Positions 1 through 10,300 of a DNA stretch of 64,000 nucleotides are shown one piece after another. The DNA is taken from the NCBI GenBank assembly GCA_016720905.1, contig JADKJT010000009.1, positions 142,641-206,640 of the forward strand. Direction: 5' to 3'. Source of the DNA: Gemmatimonadaceae bacterium (GTDB lineage Bacteria; Gemmatimonadota; Gemmatimonadetes; Gemmatimonadales; Gemmatimonadaceae). The notes under the pieces are model-generated. The model was given only the letters and a program-made list of their open reading frames with translations, was not told the DNA's origin and did no database searches. A program made the position numbers and the translations under genes. Position 1 is the first letter of the stretch. The number at the start of each line of letters is the position of its first letter.

Positions 1-1
1 T

Positions 2-352
2 TTCAAGTTTGCCGTCACGGGAATCGGAGCGAAGTCGGTGGTGAGCGCGAAGCTGCGTCTGTACGCCGTCGACCCGTCAGACACCGGCGGTCGGTTGCAC
101 CGCGTGGCCGGCACGACGTGGGGAGAGACCAGCATCAAGTGGTCCAACGCGCCCGCCTACGACGCGGCGATTGTCGGGACGCTTGGCGCCGTGGTAGTAG
201 GCGCGTGGTATGAGGTCGACGTGAAAGGGTACGTGACCGCCGATGGCACGGTGAGCTTTGCCCTCGAGTCGACCTCTACCAACGGTGCCGACTATCGGTC
301 ACGCGAGGGCGGAAGCGGCACAGCACCTCGGCTGGTAATCGTGACGCAGTAA
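2..352 (+). CDS. DNRLRE (CBM96-like) domain protein, C-terminal fragment
   Basis: The window opens inside this gene. Its frame runs from base 2 to the TAA at 350-352, and 116 codons are visible. The segment reads as the last part of a DNRLRE-type beta-sandwich: FKFAVTGIGAKSV, AKLRLYAVD, then TTWGETSIKW, YEVDVKGYV and GTVSFALES. That order is typical of these modules (D-N-R-L-R-E and A-K-L-R-L-Y core, then a T-W-x-E-x-x-I-x-W strand). Family members are usually secreted and often sit at the C-terminus of polysaccharide-active or surface proteins. No catalytic domain is visible because the 5' part lies outside the window. It converges on the ABC permease gene with 11 bases between stops. Confidence 0.75.
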   Translation, partial: FKFAVTGIGAKSVVSAKLRLYAVDPSDTGGRLHRVAGTTWGETSIKWSNAPAYDAAIVGTLGAVVVGAWYEVDVKGYVTADGTVSFALESTSTNGADYRSREGGSGTAPRLVIVTQ

Positions 353-363
353 GGGCCACGGCC

Positions 364-1116
364 TTAGCCGAACTGCCGCCCCTCATCCCGTTTGTAGGCC
401 ACCAGCGCACAGAGGCCGAACAGTACCGAATAGCCGGTAATCCACAGCAGGTGCGGGGATACGCCGCGCAGATCTCCGCCTCCCATGGCGTTCCAGCCCA
501 ACTGCCCCAGATGATACGAGGGCAGCCAGGGTGCGAACTCGCGCACGGCGGGCGGCAGCATCTGGATCGGGATGAACAAACCGGACCCGAATGCCAGCGG
601 CAGGCTGATGAGGTTGGCGATGGGCGCCGCCGCCGATGGACCGACGGAGTAGCCGATCGCCAGTCCGAGCATCACAAACGGCGTCATGCCCAGCACGAGC
701 ACGGCCACGAGTTTCGCCCAGACCACGGCACTCAGGGCGATGTGTGCGGTGGCAACCGCAAACCCAAACAGCAACGCCAACGACGCCGCGCCAATGGCAA
801 ACGCGTTGATGAGTTTCGCGCCAATGTATGATGGTGCCGACAGCGGTGTCACGCGCAACAGCCGATTCCAGCCGAGCGCCCGCTCACTGGCGATCGACAC
901 GCCGAATGAAAAGAGCGCGGTGGTCATCATTGCATAAGCGCCGTACGAAGCCATCAGGTACGCGCCGACGCTGATGTTCCCTGCCGACTGTCTCGCGTTG
1001 GGCAGACCGAACAAGGCAAAGAACATGATGGGAAACACCACCGTGGGTACGACAAACGACGGCACACGAATCGTCTTGCGCAATTCGGCGGTGGCAGCGG
1101 CACGCAGCATGCTCAT
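364..1116 (-). CDS. ABC-2 type transporter permease
   Basis: This 250-residue integral membrane protein has about six hydrophobic segments: residues 22-42, 55-75, 105-130, 140-165, 170-192 and 225-243. This is the ABC-2 permease layout of drug or antibiotic exporters. The conserved late segment around residues 165-190 (ANLISLPLAFGSGLFIP) matches the loop-helix region of this family. Its start overlaps the stop of the upstream ATPase gene by 4 bases, which implies translational coupling and one transporter complex of two ATPases and two permeases in the inner membrane. The substrate cannot be read from sequence. The family assignment is firm. Confidence 0.88.
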   Translation of the reverse strand: MSMLRAAATAELRKTIRVPSFVVPTVVFPIMFFALFGLPNARQSAGNISVGAYLMASYGAYAMMTTALFSFGVSIASERALGWNRLLRVTPLSAPSYIGAKLINAFAIGAASLALLFGFAVATAHIALSAVVWAKLVAVLVLGMTPFVMLGLAIGYSVGPSAAAPIANLISLPLAFGSGLFIPIQMLPPAVREFAPWLPSYHLGQLGWNAMGGGDLRGVSPHLLWITGYSVLFGLCALVAYKRDEGRQFG

Positions 1117-2030
1117 GGCTGCACCACGGCGCGTTGCGTGAGGGCCAGGAAGGCCTCCTCGAGCCCAGCATCAATCACTTCCAGGCGTTCAATCGGGGCG
1201 CCTTGACGAAAGAGTTGGGCGAGTCCGGCCTCCGGTTGCACCGTCAACACGGTCCAGTACGCGCCGTCGTGTGTCACCCGTTGCACACCCGGCAGCACGT
1301 CTAGGTCGGACTGTGTCAGCGTTGGCGCGTAGAAGCGCATATACCGACCGCCAACACGGGCCTTGATGTCGGCGGGCGATCCTTCGGCAATGACACGCCC
1401 GTGATCGACCACGATCACGCGATCGGCCAGCGCGTCGGCCTCTTCGAGGTAGTGCGTGGTGAGCACAATGGTGGTGCCGCGGGCCACTTGCCCGCGAATC
1501 TCCGTCCAAAAGCGCCGACGCGTCTCCACGTCCAGTGCCACGGTGGGCTCGTCGAGAAATAGCAGGTCGGGTCGGCCCACCAGGGCTACGGCAAAGTACA
1601 GTCGCTGCTTCTCTCCACCGGAAAGGGTCGCGACGCGCGCATCCGCCCGATGCGTGAGTTCGGCGATCCCGAGCACGTCAATCACCTCGAGTGGTTTGGC
1701 GTACATGGCGCCGAAAAACGACACCACTTCCCGTGCCGTCAGGGTGAGCGGCACGCCGGACTCCTGCAGCATCGCTCCGATGCGTGCCCGTGTGGCAGCA
1801 GCTCGAGGATCGGCACCGAATACCCGCACCGTACCGCTGGTGGTGGGTCGAAGACCCAGTAGCAAGGAGATGGCGGTCGTCTTGCCCGCGCCATTGGGTC
1901 CCAGCAGCGCCACGGTCTCACCGCGTTGCACGGTGAACGAGACGTTATCCAGTGCGGTGACGTTGCCAAAGCGCTTGGTGGCCTGTTCCAGCGAGACGGC
2001 AACATCAGTTGAACGCACGGCGACAGTCAT
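1113..2030 (-). CDS. ABC transporter ATP-binding protein
   Basis: A 305-residue ATPase that energises the adjacent permease. Walker A is GPNGAGKTT (residues 44-52), the signature is LSGGE (136-140) and Walker B with the catalytic Glu is LLFLDEP (156-162); the switch His is in TTHYLEEAD. The C-terminal 80 residues after the NBD are a short regulatory tail, common in DrrA/CcmA-type exporters. ATG at 2030 gives the usual N-terminus. The gene ends 4 bases into the permease start. Upstream lies the small membrane protein gene, 78 bases away on the same strand, so all four genes from 3487 down to 364 may be co-transcribed. Confidence 0.92.
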   Translation of the reverse strand: MTVAVRSTDVAVSLEQATKRFGNVTALDNVSFTVQRGETVALLGPNGAGKTTAISLLLGLRPTTSGTVRVFGADPRAAATRARIGAMLQESGVPLTLTAREVVSFFGAMYAKPLEVIDVLGIAELTHRADARVATLSGGEKQRLYFAVALVGRPDLLFLDEPTVALDVETRRRFWTEIRGQVARGTTIVLTTHYLEEADALADRVIVVDHGRVIAEGSPADIKARVGGRYMRFYAPTLTQSDLDVLPGVQRVTHDGAYWTVLTVQPEAGLAQLFRQGAPIERLEVIDAGLEEAFLALTQRAVVQP

Positions 2031-2108
2031 ATGGCGAGGGTGATGAGGAAGTGCGTCGCCGTACGTCCGCCGTCATTCGAAAGTTGCAGTGCGATCCGGA
2101 CGGCTGTG

Positions 2109-2471
2109 TCAGCGCTCCGGTCGTGTGCGCAGTGCCGACCAGGTCCAGAGCGCGCCCAGGCAATCGACCACGCCAAAACCAATCAGTGCCGCAGGTGCCA
2201 GCGAGGCAGCCGCCAACCCCGCGAATCCGACCAGGGCCAGAACGCGCAGCCACACGGTCGCGTGAAAGAACGGCGTGAGTCCGGCGCGGGCCGAGAGCAC
2301 GTAATACCCGCCCAGAATTCCGACGATCATGCCCAGCACGTGAATCCACGGCTCGGTGGTTGGTGCGATGTGCAGGAGTCCCAGCATCGTGTTGGGGGAC
2401 ACGATGAGCATGGCGGCGGTCGCCATGAGGTACACGCCAAACACCAGGACACTACGCGCGGCTGCGGTCAT
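2109..2471 (-). CDS. small four-helix membrane protein, unknown function
   Basis: A 120-residue protein made almost entirely of four hydrophobic helices (about residues 5-25, 42-62, 70-92 and 94-112), ending in a short basic tail RTRPER. I do not recognise a named family; similar four-helix proteins are annotated as hypothetical or DoxX-like in many genomes, but no diagnostic motif supports that here. Its ATG overlaps the end of the GH43 gene by 4 bases (2468-2471), so it is almost certainly translated from the same mRNA. Confidence 0.7.
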   Translation of the reverse strand: MTAAARSVLVFGVYLMATAAMLIVSPNTMLGLLHIAPTTEPWIHVLGMIVGILGGYYVLSARAGLTPFFHATVWLRVLALVGFAGLAAASLAPAALIGFGVVDCLGALWTWSALRTRPER

Positions 2472-3487
2472 CGTGGATTACCAGGTGGAATGATGGAATC
2501 GGCCGCAACGCCGGCCTTGGTGATCACAATCGGTCGAATCAGTCCGCGCTCGTCGAAATGGAGAAGATCGATACTCACCACTCGATGATTACGATCAGTG
2601 TCGCCCAATGGCCGCCGGTGATAGACCATATACCAGTTGGGCGAACCGGGAGCATGCAACACGGAGTGGTGGCCCGCACCGGTGGCGACCGTGGAATCCT
2701 GCTGAAGGATCTTGCCGACTCGCTCGAACGGGCCGAAAGGTGAAGAGCCAATCGCATAGGCGACCGCGTAGTTCGGGCCAGTCCATCCACCTTCCGACCA
2801 CATGAAGTAATAGCGGCCATCCTTCACCAGCATGTAGGCGCCTTCCACGTAGCCTGCCGGCGTGATCTCCTTGAACAGCGATCCGTCGGCAAACGGAACA
2901 AAGCCGGTGAAGTCGTCGTTAAGACGCGCGATGTTGCAGTGACGCCATCCACCATAGACGATATACGTCGCCCCGTCTCGATCCTGAAATACCATTTGAT
3001 CGATGGGCTGGGCCCCATTGTGAAACGCGTCAATGAGCGGCTTGCCGAGGTAATCGAGGTATGGCCCCTCGGGTCGGCGTGCCCGTGCCACACCGATACC
3101 GCCGGCCTCACGATCGTTCTGAATATCATTGGCACCGAAGAACAGATAGTACCAGCCCCCCTTCTCGATAACGGACGGTGCCCAGAGCGCGCGCCGCGCC
3201 CACCGCACGCCGGCGGTATCCAGCACGTGTTCGTGCTTCACCCAGGTGACGAGGTCCCGGGACGAGAATGCGTCCATGAACGTCTGGCGGTCATAGGACG
3301 CCGAGTACGTGGGGAAAATCCAATACTGCCCGCCGAAGACATGGGCTTCGGGATCGGCATACCACCCGGCGAGGATCGGATTCCCCGATCGCGCGGGCTG
3401 CGCGCTGGTCGGTTGTGCGAACGACACGAACACGAGCGCCGTCACCACTACGCGATCGATCCGCCGCCATCGGTTGCGTGGTGTCAT
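2468..3487 (-). CDS. glycoside hydrolase family 43 protein (secreted)
   Basis: A 339-residue protein with a cleavable signal peptide (basic MTPRNRWRRIDR, hydrophobic core 13-25, AQP cleavage region). The mature part is a five-bladed GH43 propeller. The catalytic base is probably D45 in GWYADPEAHVF, the pKa-tuning Asp D163 in PIDQMVF, and the general acid E215 in YVEGAYM. The family includes arabinanases, xylosidases and galactosidases; the exact specificity cannot be deduced. It is exported to the periplasm or beyond, and probably trims hemicellulose or pectin side chains. First gene of a leftward run with a small membrane protein and an ABC exporter. Confidence 0.88.
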   Translation of the reverse strand: MTPRNRWRRIDRVVVTALVFVSFAQPTSAQPARSGNPILAGWYADPEAHVFGGQYWIFPTYSASYDRQTFMDAFSSRDLVTWVKHEHVLDTAGVRWARRALWAPSVIEKGGWYYLFFGANDIQNDREAGGIGVARARRPEGPYLDYLGKPLIDAFHNGAQPIDQMVFQDRDGATYIVYGGWRHCNIARLNDDFTGFVPFADGSLFKEITPAGYVEGAYMLVKDGRYYFMWSEGGWTGPNYAVAYAIGSSPFGPFERVGKILQQDSTVATGAGHHSVLHAPGSPNWYMVYHRRPLGDTDRNHRVVSIDLLHFDERGLIRPIVITKAGVAADSIIPPGNPR

Positions 3488-3571
3488 GGGGTTCGCAAGT
3501 GGGTGTTGGACGAGCGCCAGCTTGGCGCCCGCCTAACTTGCACCCCTTGTCATGTCGGTCGCCAGTGGGGG

Positions 3572-4447
3572 CTAGTCTTCGTGCCCGTCGTGATTGCGAT
3601 CGCGAAATGCCTTGAACGCGAAGCGGATGTTGTTCTGCACGGTGCTCCGCGTGCCGCCCGGCGTATTGGCCAGTGCCGGCGACAGCAGGCCTCCCGACGG
3701 ACGGACGAACCACGTCCCGAGGTCAACGGACACGGTGACATCATCGCCGCCGGTCTTGATCACCACCGGCGCAGTGAGCGGGACCTCGATCTTCGCGTCG
3801 ACGTCGCCAACGAATACGAAGGGCGTGCCATTGTAGGTGCCCTCAAGTCGCACGCTGATGCCGCGAAAGTCCGGAAACGCTTGCCGAAACGCCGCATCGG
3901 CGGAGTCGGAGCTGGTCACTTTGTGCAGCGTCAAACGCACGGAGGAATACGTCCCTTCGGGTACGGGCACGGCCACGCGGGCGCCGTCTGTGCCGTTCAT
4001 GGGAACATCCACCAGGAATGGCCCGACGCGCACCGAAGGGCAGTCCGCATCGTCGCGGTCGTGCTGCGATCTGGCATCAACGCTGCGCACGCCGTTCTGC
4101 GCTGCGGCGCCGGCAAAGTCATCATCGTCGGTGCAGATGGCGGTTGCGCTCTTGAGCTTCACGTCACGCACGACAAACTGCGCTTTCGAAATCACGATCA
4201 CGTCAGCGTCGCGCGTGATGCGTACGCCCAACGGGGTGTTGGTAACGACCGGCGCAGCGCCGACAATGGGTGACCCATCGGCGGTCACGACCGCTGCCGT
4301 GGCCGTCAGCCCCGCCGCAGAGGTGCGGGACACTTGAAATCCCAGGCCAACGGTTCCGTGATTGTTGGGGCCGGTGCCTTCGCTGCATGCCGCAAGAGTC
4401 CACATCGCGGCAGCGCCCAGCATGAGCGCGAAGTTGGAACGTTGCAT
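3572..4447 (-). CDS. lipoprotein, DUF4382-like
   Basis: The frame is open from 4546, but I place the start at the ATG at 4447. It gives a clean lipoprotein signal, MQRSNFALMLGA then TLAAC, with the lipidated Cys at residue 21. The mature part is beta-rich with conserved-looking pieces ISKAQFVVRDVKLKS, VGPFLVDVPM, VPEGTYSSVRLTLHKV and a late GDVDAKIEVPL. It resembles DUF4382-type surface lipoproteins in the paired lines 'evidence of a fixed property, then allowed range', but I cannot confirm the family. The C-terminus RDRNHDGHED is a possible single Ca2+-binding loop. Monocistronic; 84 bases upstream of the GH43 gene. Confidence 0.65.
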   Translation of the reverse strand: MQRSNFALMLGAAAMWTLAACSEGTGPNNHGTVGLGFQVSRTSAAGLTATAAVVTADGSPIVGAAPVVTNTPLGVRITRDADVIVISKAQFVVRDVKLKSATAICTDDDDFAGAAAQNGVRSVDARSQHDRDDADCPSVRVGPFLVDVPMNGTDGARVAVPVPEGTYSSVRLTLHKVTSSDSADAAFRQAFPDFRGISVRLEGTYNGTPFVFVGDVDAKIEVPLTAPVVIKTGGDDVTVSVDLGTWFVRPSGGLLSPALANTPGGTRSTVQNNIRFAFKAFRDRNHDGHED

Positions 4448-4735
4448 GGTGACGGACTCCGTGAGTCGAGGAAAGAGGCGCGCGCGATTGCCTGATGCGC
4501 GGGTGGTGCAATGACACACCTGAAGCATGATTGGCGGGATGAGCACTGGAAGTGATCGGGGGCACCAAGCTCACAATTCCCCGGTCACGCCGGTGGCCAC
4601 CTCTGTCAGCGCCCCGGGCCCTCGCAACGGAAACCCACATCGGGGACGTTGCAACTTGGCGCTGGGGGATTCGTACGGCTGTCCATCCGTGGCCGCCTCC
4701 CGCCGCAGCCCCACCCGCCCGCATCCCGCCGATCC

Positions 4736-7210
4736 ATGACTGAGTCCTCGACCGCTCCGCTCCTTTCAGTGACAGCGCTCCGGCAGGATGTCCGGTTTGC
4801 CGGTCGGATGCTTGCCAAGAGTCCGCTCTTCACGACCATCGTGGTGCTCACGCTGGCCATCGGGATCGGGCTGAATACCGCGGTGTTCGCGGCCGTCGAC
4901 GCGTTGATGTTGCGTCCGCTGCCGGGCGTACGAAACAGCAACGAACTGATGCAGCTGTATCGCACCGCGCCGGGCAACGCGCGATTCAATTCCAGCTCGA
5001 TTCCGCATTTCTTCGATCTGCGCAACCGTACCAAAGGCGTGTTTTCCGGAGTCGCCGCGTGGTCCTTTCAGCCCGTGAACATCACCGCCGACGGTCCGCC
5101 GCGAACGGTGATGGCGGAGATGGTGTCGGCCAATTTCTTCAGCGTGCTGGGCGTGAATGCGTTGCGCGGCCGGTTTTTCACCCCCGATGAAGACGTGGGC
5201 GCCGGCGCCCATCCGGTGGCGGTGCTGAGTTACGGGGCGTGGAAGAGCCTCTTCGCGTCCGACCCCAACGTCGTGGGACGCACCATTCCGGTGAACAGCC
5301 AGTCGATGACCATCATCGGGGTGGCGCCGGAGGGTTTCAACGGCGCACTGCCGATTGTCCAACCCGAGTTGTGGGTGCCGATCATGCAGGTGGCGCAAAT
5401 CAAACCCGGCAATGGCAGTGATCTGGAGAATCGGGGCAACAACTACAACACCGTGATTGCGCGACTCGCCCCGGGCATTTCGGTGGAGCAGGCGCGAGCC
5501 CGGCTCACGGCCGTGGACGCCGAATTGCTGAAGGAGTTCCCCAACGACTACGAGGGATCAGGCACCAACCTGGTGCGTCAAGACGACGCGGGCATCCATC
5601 CCATGTTTCGCGGCGCGCAATTTGGACTCTCAGCGGTCGTGATGGTGGTGGTCGCCATTCTGCTCATCATCGCCTGCGTCAATGTGGCCAACCTGTTCCT
5701 CGCGCGCGCCCGCGATCGCGCGCGCGAGATGGCCATCCGGCTGGCATTGGGCGCCCGTCGCGCGGCACTGGTCCGACAACTCCTGATTGAGAGTCTGCTC
5801 TTCTCGTTGGTGTCCGGCGTGGCGGGTCTGCTGGTGGCGGTGTGGGCCATCCGCATTGCCAACAGCGTGTCAGTTCCCATGAGCATCACCATGAAGCCGG
5901 ACATCACCTTGAGTCCGATGGTGCTGGGATTTGCCTTCGGCGTGACCGTCCTCACCGGCATGCTGTTCGGCATTGCGCCAGCGCTGCAATCCACCAGTCC
6001 GGCACTCATACCCGCGCTCAAGGGCGAGGCGCCAGCGGGCGAGTCACGCTCCCGCACCAGCAAAGGCCTGGTCGTGGCACAGATGGCGCTGTCCATCGTG
6101 CTGCTGGTGTGTGCGGCGCTGTTCCTTGTGAACCTGCGTAGCGCCACCACGCTGGACAAAGGGTTTGACGGTGAAAACCTGCTCATCGCCGACGTCGATC
6201 CGGGTCTCCAGGGTTATGCCCGTCCACGCGCACGGGAGTTCTATCGCACCGTGCTGGAGCGGCTGCGCGCCAATCCCATGGTACGCGACGTCGCGATCAT
6301 CAGCGATGTGCCGCTCGGCCCCAGCAACAGCGATCGCGGGGTGAGCATCCCGGGATACGTACCGGCCAAGAACGAAGGCATGTCCATCTCGTACACCAGC
6401 GCCAGTGCGGGCTACTTCAAGACCATGGGAATCGGGCTGCGCGCGGGAAGAGAATTTGTCGAACAGGACGACAGCACGGCCGCCCAGGTCATTGTGGTGA
6501 ACCAACGCTTTGCGGATCGGTTTTGGCCCGGGCAATCGGCCATTGGCAAAACCGTGCGCACCGGTGAGCGCGACTACAGCATTGTCGGGGTGGTGCCCAC
6601 CGGTAAATACCAGCGCCTTGGTGAAGATCCCACGGCGTACATGTACTTCGCGCAGAACCAGCGTTTTCAAACCACCATGTCGTTTGTGATTCGCACCAAG
6701 GGCGATCCCATGGCCCTCGCGCCGACGCTGCGACGCGAGATTGCCGCGCTCGATCCCAACTTGCCGGTCAGCAGCATTCGCACCATGGACAAGCATCTGG
6801 GCTGGGCGCTGATGCCGGCGCGCGTGGCGGGAACGGCCCTTGGGGTGTTCGGCCTGCTTGGTCTTTTGCTGGCATCCGTGGGCATGTACGGGGTGATGGC
6901 GTACTCGGTGGCGCAACGCACCCGCGAAATCGGGATTCGCATGGCCATCGGCGCCACGGCGTCGCACGTGATCACGCTCATCATGCGACAGGGACTGACC
7001 TTGGTGCTGGTGGGCACCGCGATCGGGCTGGCCGGTGCCATCGCCGCGTCGCGTCTGCTGGCCAGCGTGTTGTACGGAAGCGACGCAATCAATCCAGCCA
7101 CGTTCGTAGCGGTGCCGCTGGTGCTCATCGCGGTCGCTGCAGTCGCGACATTTGTGCCAGCTCGTCGAGCGGCGTTGGTGGATCCGGCCATTACGTTGCG
7201 GGCCGAGTAG
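4736..7210 (+). CDS. ADOP-family orphan FtsX/MacB-like permease
   Basis: A permease of about 824 residues in the acidobacterial duplicated orphan permease (ADOP) group: two MacB-periplasmic-core plus FtsX modules in one chain. The first module opens with the diagnostic LRQDVRFAGRMLAKSP followed by a TM helix (VVLTLAIGIGLNTAVF). FtsX helices follow at about residues 290-430, a second periplasmic core at about 450-680, and a final FtsX domain at 700-815 ending RRAALVDPA. Four or more helices flank each core. No ATPase gene is adjacent, which is typical. I use the ATG at 4736, since the open frame upstream looks non-coding. Precise substrate and partner ATPase are unknown. Confidence 0.88.
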   Translation: MTESSTAPLLSVTALRQDVRFAGRMLAKSPLFTTIVVLTLAIGIGLNTAVFAAVDALMLRPLPGVRNSNELMQLYRTAPGNARFNSSSIPHFFDLRNRTKGVFSGVAAWSFQPVNITADGPPRTVMAEMVSANFFSVLGVNALRGRFFTPDEDVGAGAHPVAVLSYGAWKSLFASDPNVVGRTIPVNSQSMTIIGVAPEGFNGALPIVQPELWVPIMQVAQIKPGNGSDLENRGNNYNTVIARLAPGISVEQARARLTAVDAELLKEFPNDYEGSGTNLVRQDDAGIHPMFRGAQFGLSAVVMVVVAILLIIACVNVANLFLARARDRAREMAIRLALGARRAALVRQLLIESLLFSLVSGVAGLLVAVWAIRIANSVSVPMSITMKPDITLSPMVLGFAFGVTVLTGMLFGIAPALQSTSPALIPALKGEAPAGESRSRTSKGLVVAQMALSIVLLVCAALFLVNLRSATTLDKGFDGENLLIADVDPGLQGYARPRAREFYRTVLERLRANPMVRDVAIISDVPLGPSNSDRGVSIPGYVPAKNEGMSISYTSASAGYFKTMGIGLRAGREFVEQDDSTAAQVIVVNQRFADRFWPGQSAIGKTVRTGERDYSIVGVVPTGKYQRLGEDPTAYMYFAQNQRFQTTMSFVIRTKGDPMALAPTLRREIAALDPNLPVSSIRTMDKHLGWALMPARVAGTALGVFGLLGLLLASVGMYGVMAYSVAQRTREIGIRMAIGATASHVITLIMRQGLTLVLVGTAIGLAGAIAASRLLASVLYGSDAINPATFVAVPLVLIAVAAVATFVPARRAALVDPAITLRAE

Positions 7211-7224
7211 CGGCCTCGGGGGGA

Positions 7225-7253
7225 TTGCCGGAGCGGCGACAATCTCGTATGCT
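7225..7253 (+). promoter_or_regulatory. candidate sigma70-type promoter for the SusC/SusD pair
   Basis: TTGCCG (7225-7230) and TATGCT (7248-7253) are separated by exactly 17 bases, each matching four of six consensus positions. Transcription would begin near 7260, about 50 bases before the SusC start. The leader then carries a strong Shine-Dalgarno GAGGAGA (7296-7302). Read by eye only. Confidence 0.42.
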
Positions 7254-7309
7254 GGCCACGCCGTGTGCAGACGGTCGCGGCCCCTCCCCCCTCCCGAGGA
7301 GATACGTTC

Positions 7310-10300
7310 ATGTTCCATTCTTGGCGCCCGGTGTTGGCGCTGGTCGGTTTGCTGGCGGGTGCGCAGGTCGCGCCGCTGGCACGTGCCACAGCCCAGCAAG
7401 GTTCGGGCGGTACGCTCACGGTTCGCGTGGTGGATATCGCGAGCCAAAAGCCAGTCGAAGCGGCCCGCGTATTTTTGGTGGGGACCACCATTGGCGGCAC
7501 CACCTCGCTGGATGGTCGCCTCACCCTGCGGCCGGTTCCAGCGGGTGAGTTCACCGCCCGAGTGCTGCGCGTGGGGTATGGCGAGCAGACCAAAAAGGTG
7601 ACGATCGTTGCCGGGCAGACGGCCACGATCGAGATCGCCCTCGCCGTTGCGGCGGTCAACCTCACGCCGGTCGTCACGACCGCTACCGGCGAACAACGGC
7701 GCGTGGAGATTGGAAACGCCACGGCCAACATCGACGTCTCGAAGGTGCTCGAGACGGCACCCGTGGGGAATCTCAACGACCTGTTGAACTCCCGCGCGCC
7801 CGGCGTGACGGTCACCAGTGGCACACAAACCGGCACCGGTGCGCGCATTCGCATTCGCGGCATGAATTCAGTGAGTTTGTCCAACGAGCCGATCTGGATC
7901 ATCGACGGCATTCGGATGACCAGCAACAACGCGAGTTTCTCCACCGCCACGGGCAATGGCGGCACCACCGGCGGCAACAATCCCAGCCGGGTTGGTGACC
8001 TGAACCCCGAAGAAATCGAGAACATCGAGATCGTGAAGGGTCCGTCGGCCGCCACGCTGTATGGCACCGATGCGGCCAACGGCGTCATCCTCGTGACCAC
8101 CAAGAAAGGCCGTGCCGGCGGTGCGCGTTGGACAGTGTACACCGAAGGCGGCGCGCTGACGGATCGCAACTATTACCCGACGGCGTACAGCACCTGGGGC
8201 AAACGTCCCGGCGAAACGGTCTCCACGCGCGGTTTCTGCAATCTGCAGCGCGTCGGCACGGGTGAGTGCACGGCCGACTCCACCAGCGCACTGAACATCT
8301 TCGACGAAAAAGATCTCACGCCGGTGGCCACCGGCAATCGCCAGCAGTATGGCGTGCAAGTGTCCGGCGGCAGCGAAGTGGTGCGCTACTTTGTGTCGGC
8401 GGAAAACGAAACCGAAGTCGGCGTGCTGTCGCTGCCGCAGTTCGAACGCCAGCGATTCGACTCAGCGGGCATCCCGTTGCGCTCGTGGACATCGCGCCCC
8501 AACCAGATGGCGCGCAAGTCATTGCGCGTGAATCTGAACACCACCATCTCGCCGAAGTTGGATCTGGCGATGTCCACCAACTTCGTCGGATTGGGTCAGC
8601 GCTTTTCGCTGGAATCGAACGCGACGGCCGGACTGGGCTCGCAGGTGTTTGGCGGTCCCGGCACACGCAGCAACGGGGCGGTCAGTGGTCAGACCAGCTC
8701 GCTCAATGGCTATCGCGCCTGGACTCCCGGGTACACGTGGCAGGAGAAGACGGGGCAGGACGTCAACCGGTTCATCTGGTCGGCACAGGCCAATTGGCGT
8801 CCGTTCAGCTGGCTGGCCAACCGCGCCACCATCGGCAACGACTGGACCGGTCGTGACGACCAGAATCTGCTGTACCGCGGCGAAGGGCCACCGCTCACTG
8901 CCACCACGCGGCTGGGGTCGCGCGGTATCAACCGCGTGAACATTCGCAATACCACCGTCGACCTGGGTTCGTCGGCGCAGTACAACTATTTCGGACTGAG
9001 CCACAAGACCACCATCGGCGCGCAGTACGTGGACTTCCAATTGGCCAGCGCGGCTACGGGTTCTGCGCAGTTGGCTCCAGGGTCACAGAATGTGGGTTCC
9101 GGAACACAGCCCTCCGTCTCTGAAGGCACCACGTTGCAGAAGACGTTTGGCGTCTTCTACGAGCAGGCCTTGGCATGGAACGATCGTCTGTTCCTCACGG
9201 CCGCCGTGCGAAGCGACCAGAACTCCGCCTTCGGCACGAATTTCCAGAGCATCGTCTATCCCAAAGCGTCGGCCTCGTACCTCATCTCGCAGGAGCCGTG
9301 GTGGCGGGCGCCCTCGTTTGTGAACTCGCTGCGCCTGCGCTACGCCTACGGACAGTCCGGGGTGCAGCCGGGACCCAATGATGCGTTGCTCTTCTACGGC
9401 GCCAGCACCACGAGCATTGCCGCCACCGACCAGCCGACGGTCACGCAGGCGGCGCTCGGAAACCCGGATCTCAAGCCGGAGCGCTCCGCCGAACACGAAG
9501 TGGGCTTTGAAGCCGGACTCTTTTCGCAACGTCTCAATCTCGACGTCACCTACTACAGCAAGATCACGCAGGACGCGCTGATCAGCGCGGTGTTGCCACC
9601 GTCGTACGGCAGCGTGGCCTCGCAGCTGCGCAATCTCGGCGCGGTGAAGAACGCCGGACTCGAACTGGGCGTGACCGCGCAGCTCGTTGACCGCCGGGCG
9701 TTCGCGTGGGACGTGAACATTGCCACGTCGGCCAACGACAATAAAGTGGTGTCGTTGGGCAGCACCCCGCCGCAGATCGGAACCCCGAGCCGTACGGTGC
9801 CGGGGTATCCCGTGCAGGGCTACTGGGCGCAACCGATCACCGGATGGCAGGACAAGAACGGCGACGGCCTGTTGACGTATTTCGCGGACGCGTCAAAGAA
9901 CGAAGTGTTCGTGGGCGATTCCGCCATCTTCCGCGGCTACGCCACGCCACGGTACCAGACCACCGTGTCCAACGGCTGGGACCTGTTCAATCGCAAGCTG
10001 CGCATCGTGTCCATGTGGGATTGGCGCAGTGGCGGACTCTGGTACAACAACACCGAGCGGATCCGGTGCACGCGCCCGAATTGCAGCGGTCGCATGAACA
10101 CGAAAGCCGAGCTGGTCGATCAGGCCACGAACATCGCGGCCAACGAGCACCCGGCACGCACATTGGACGGATTCCTGCAGAGCGGCGCGTTTGTGCGTCT
10201 CCGCGAGGCGTCGCTGCAATACACGTTCGCGCCGGAGTTGGCATCGAGGCTGGCGCGCGCGCGGTCGATGTCGTTGGTGGTCACGGCGCGCAACCTCAAG

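Noticed and set aside
2939..4273. 444-codon + strand frame opposite GH43 and the lipoprotein
   Set aside because: Crosses from one real gene to another with no signal or domain.
6044..7828. 594-codon minus-strand frame across the ADOP and SusC genes
   Set aside because: Spans the gap between two clear genes, Arg/Gly/His-rich and no motif; a byproduct of codon bias.
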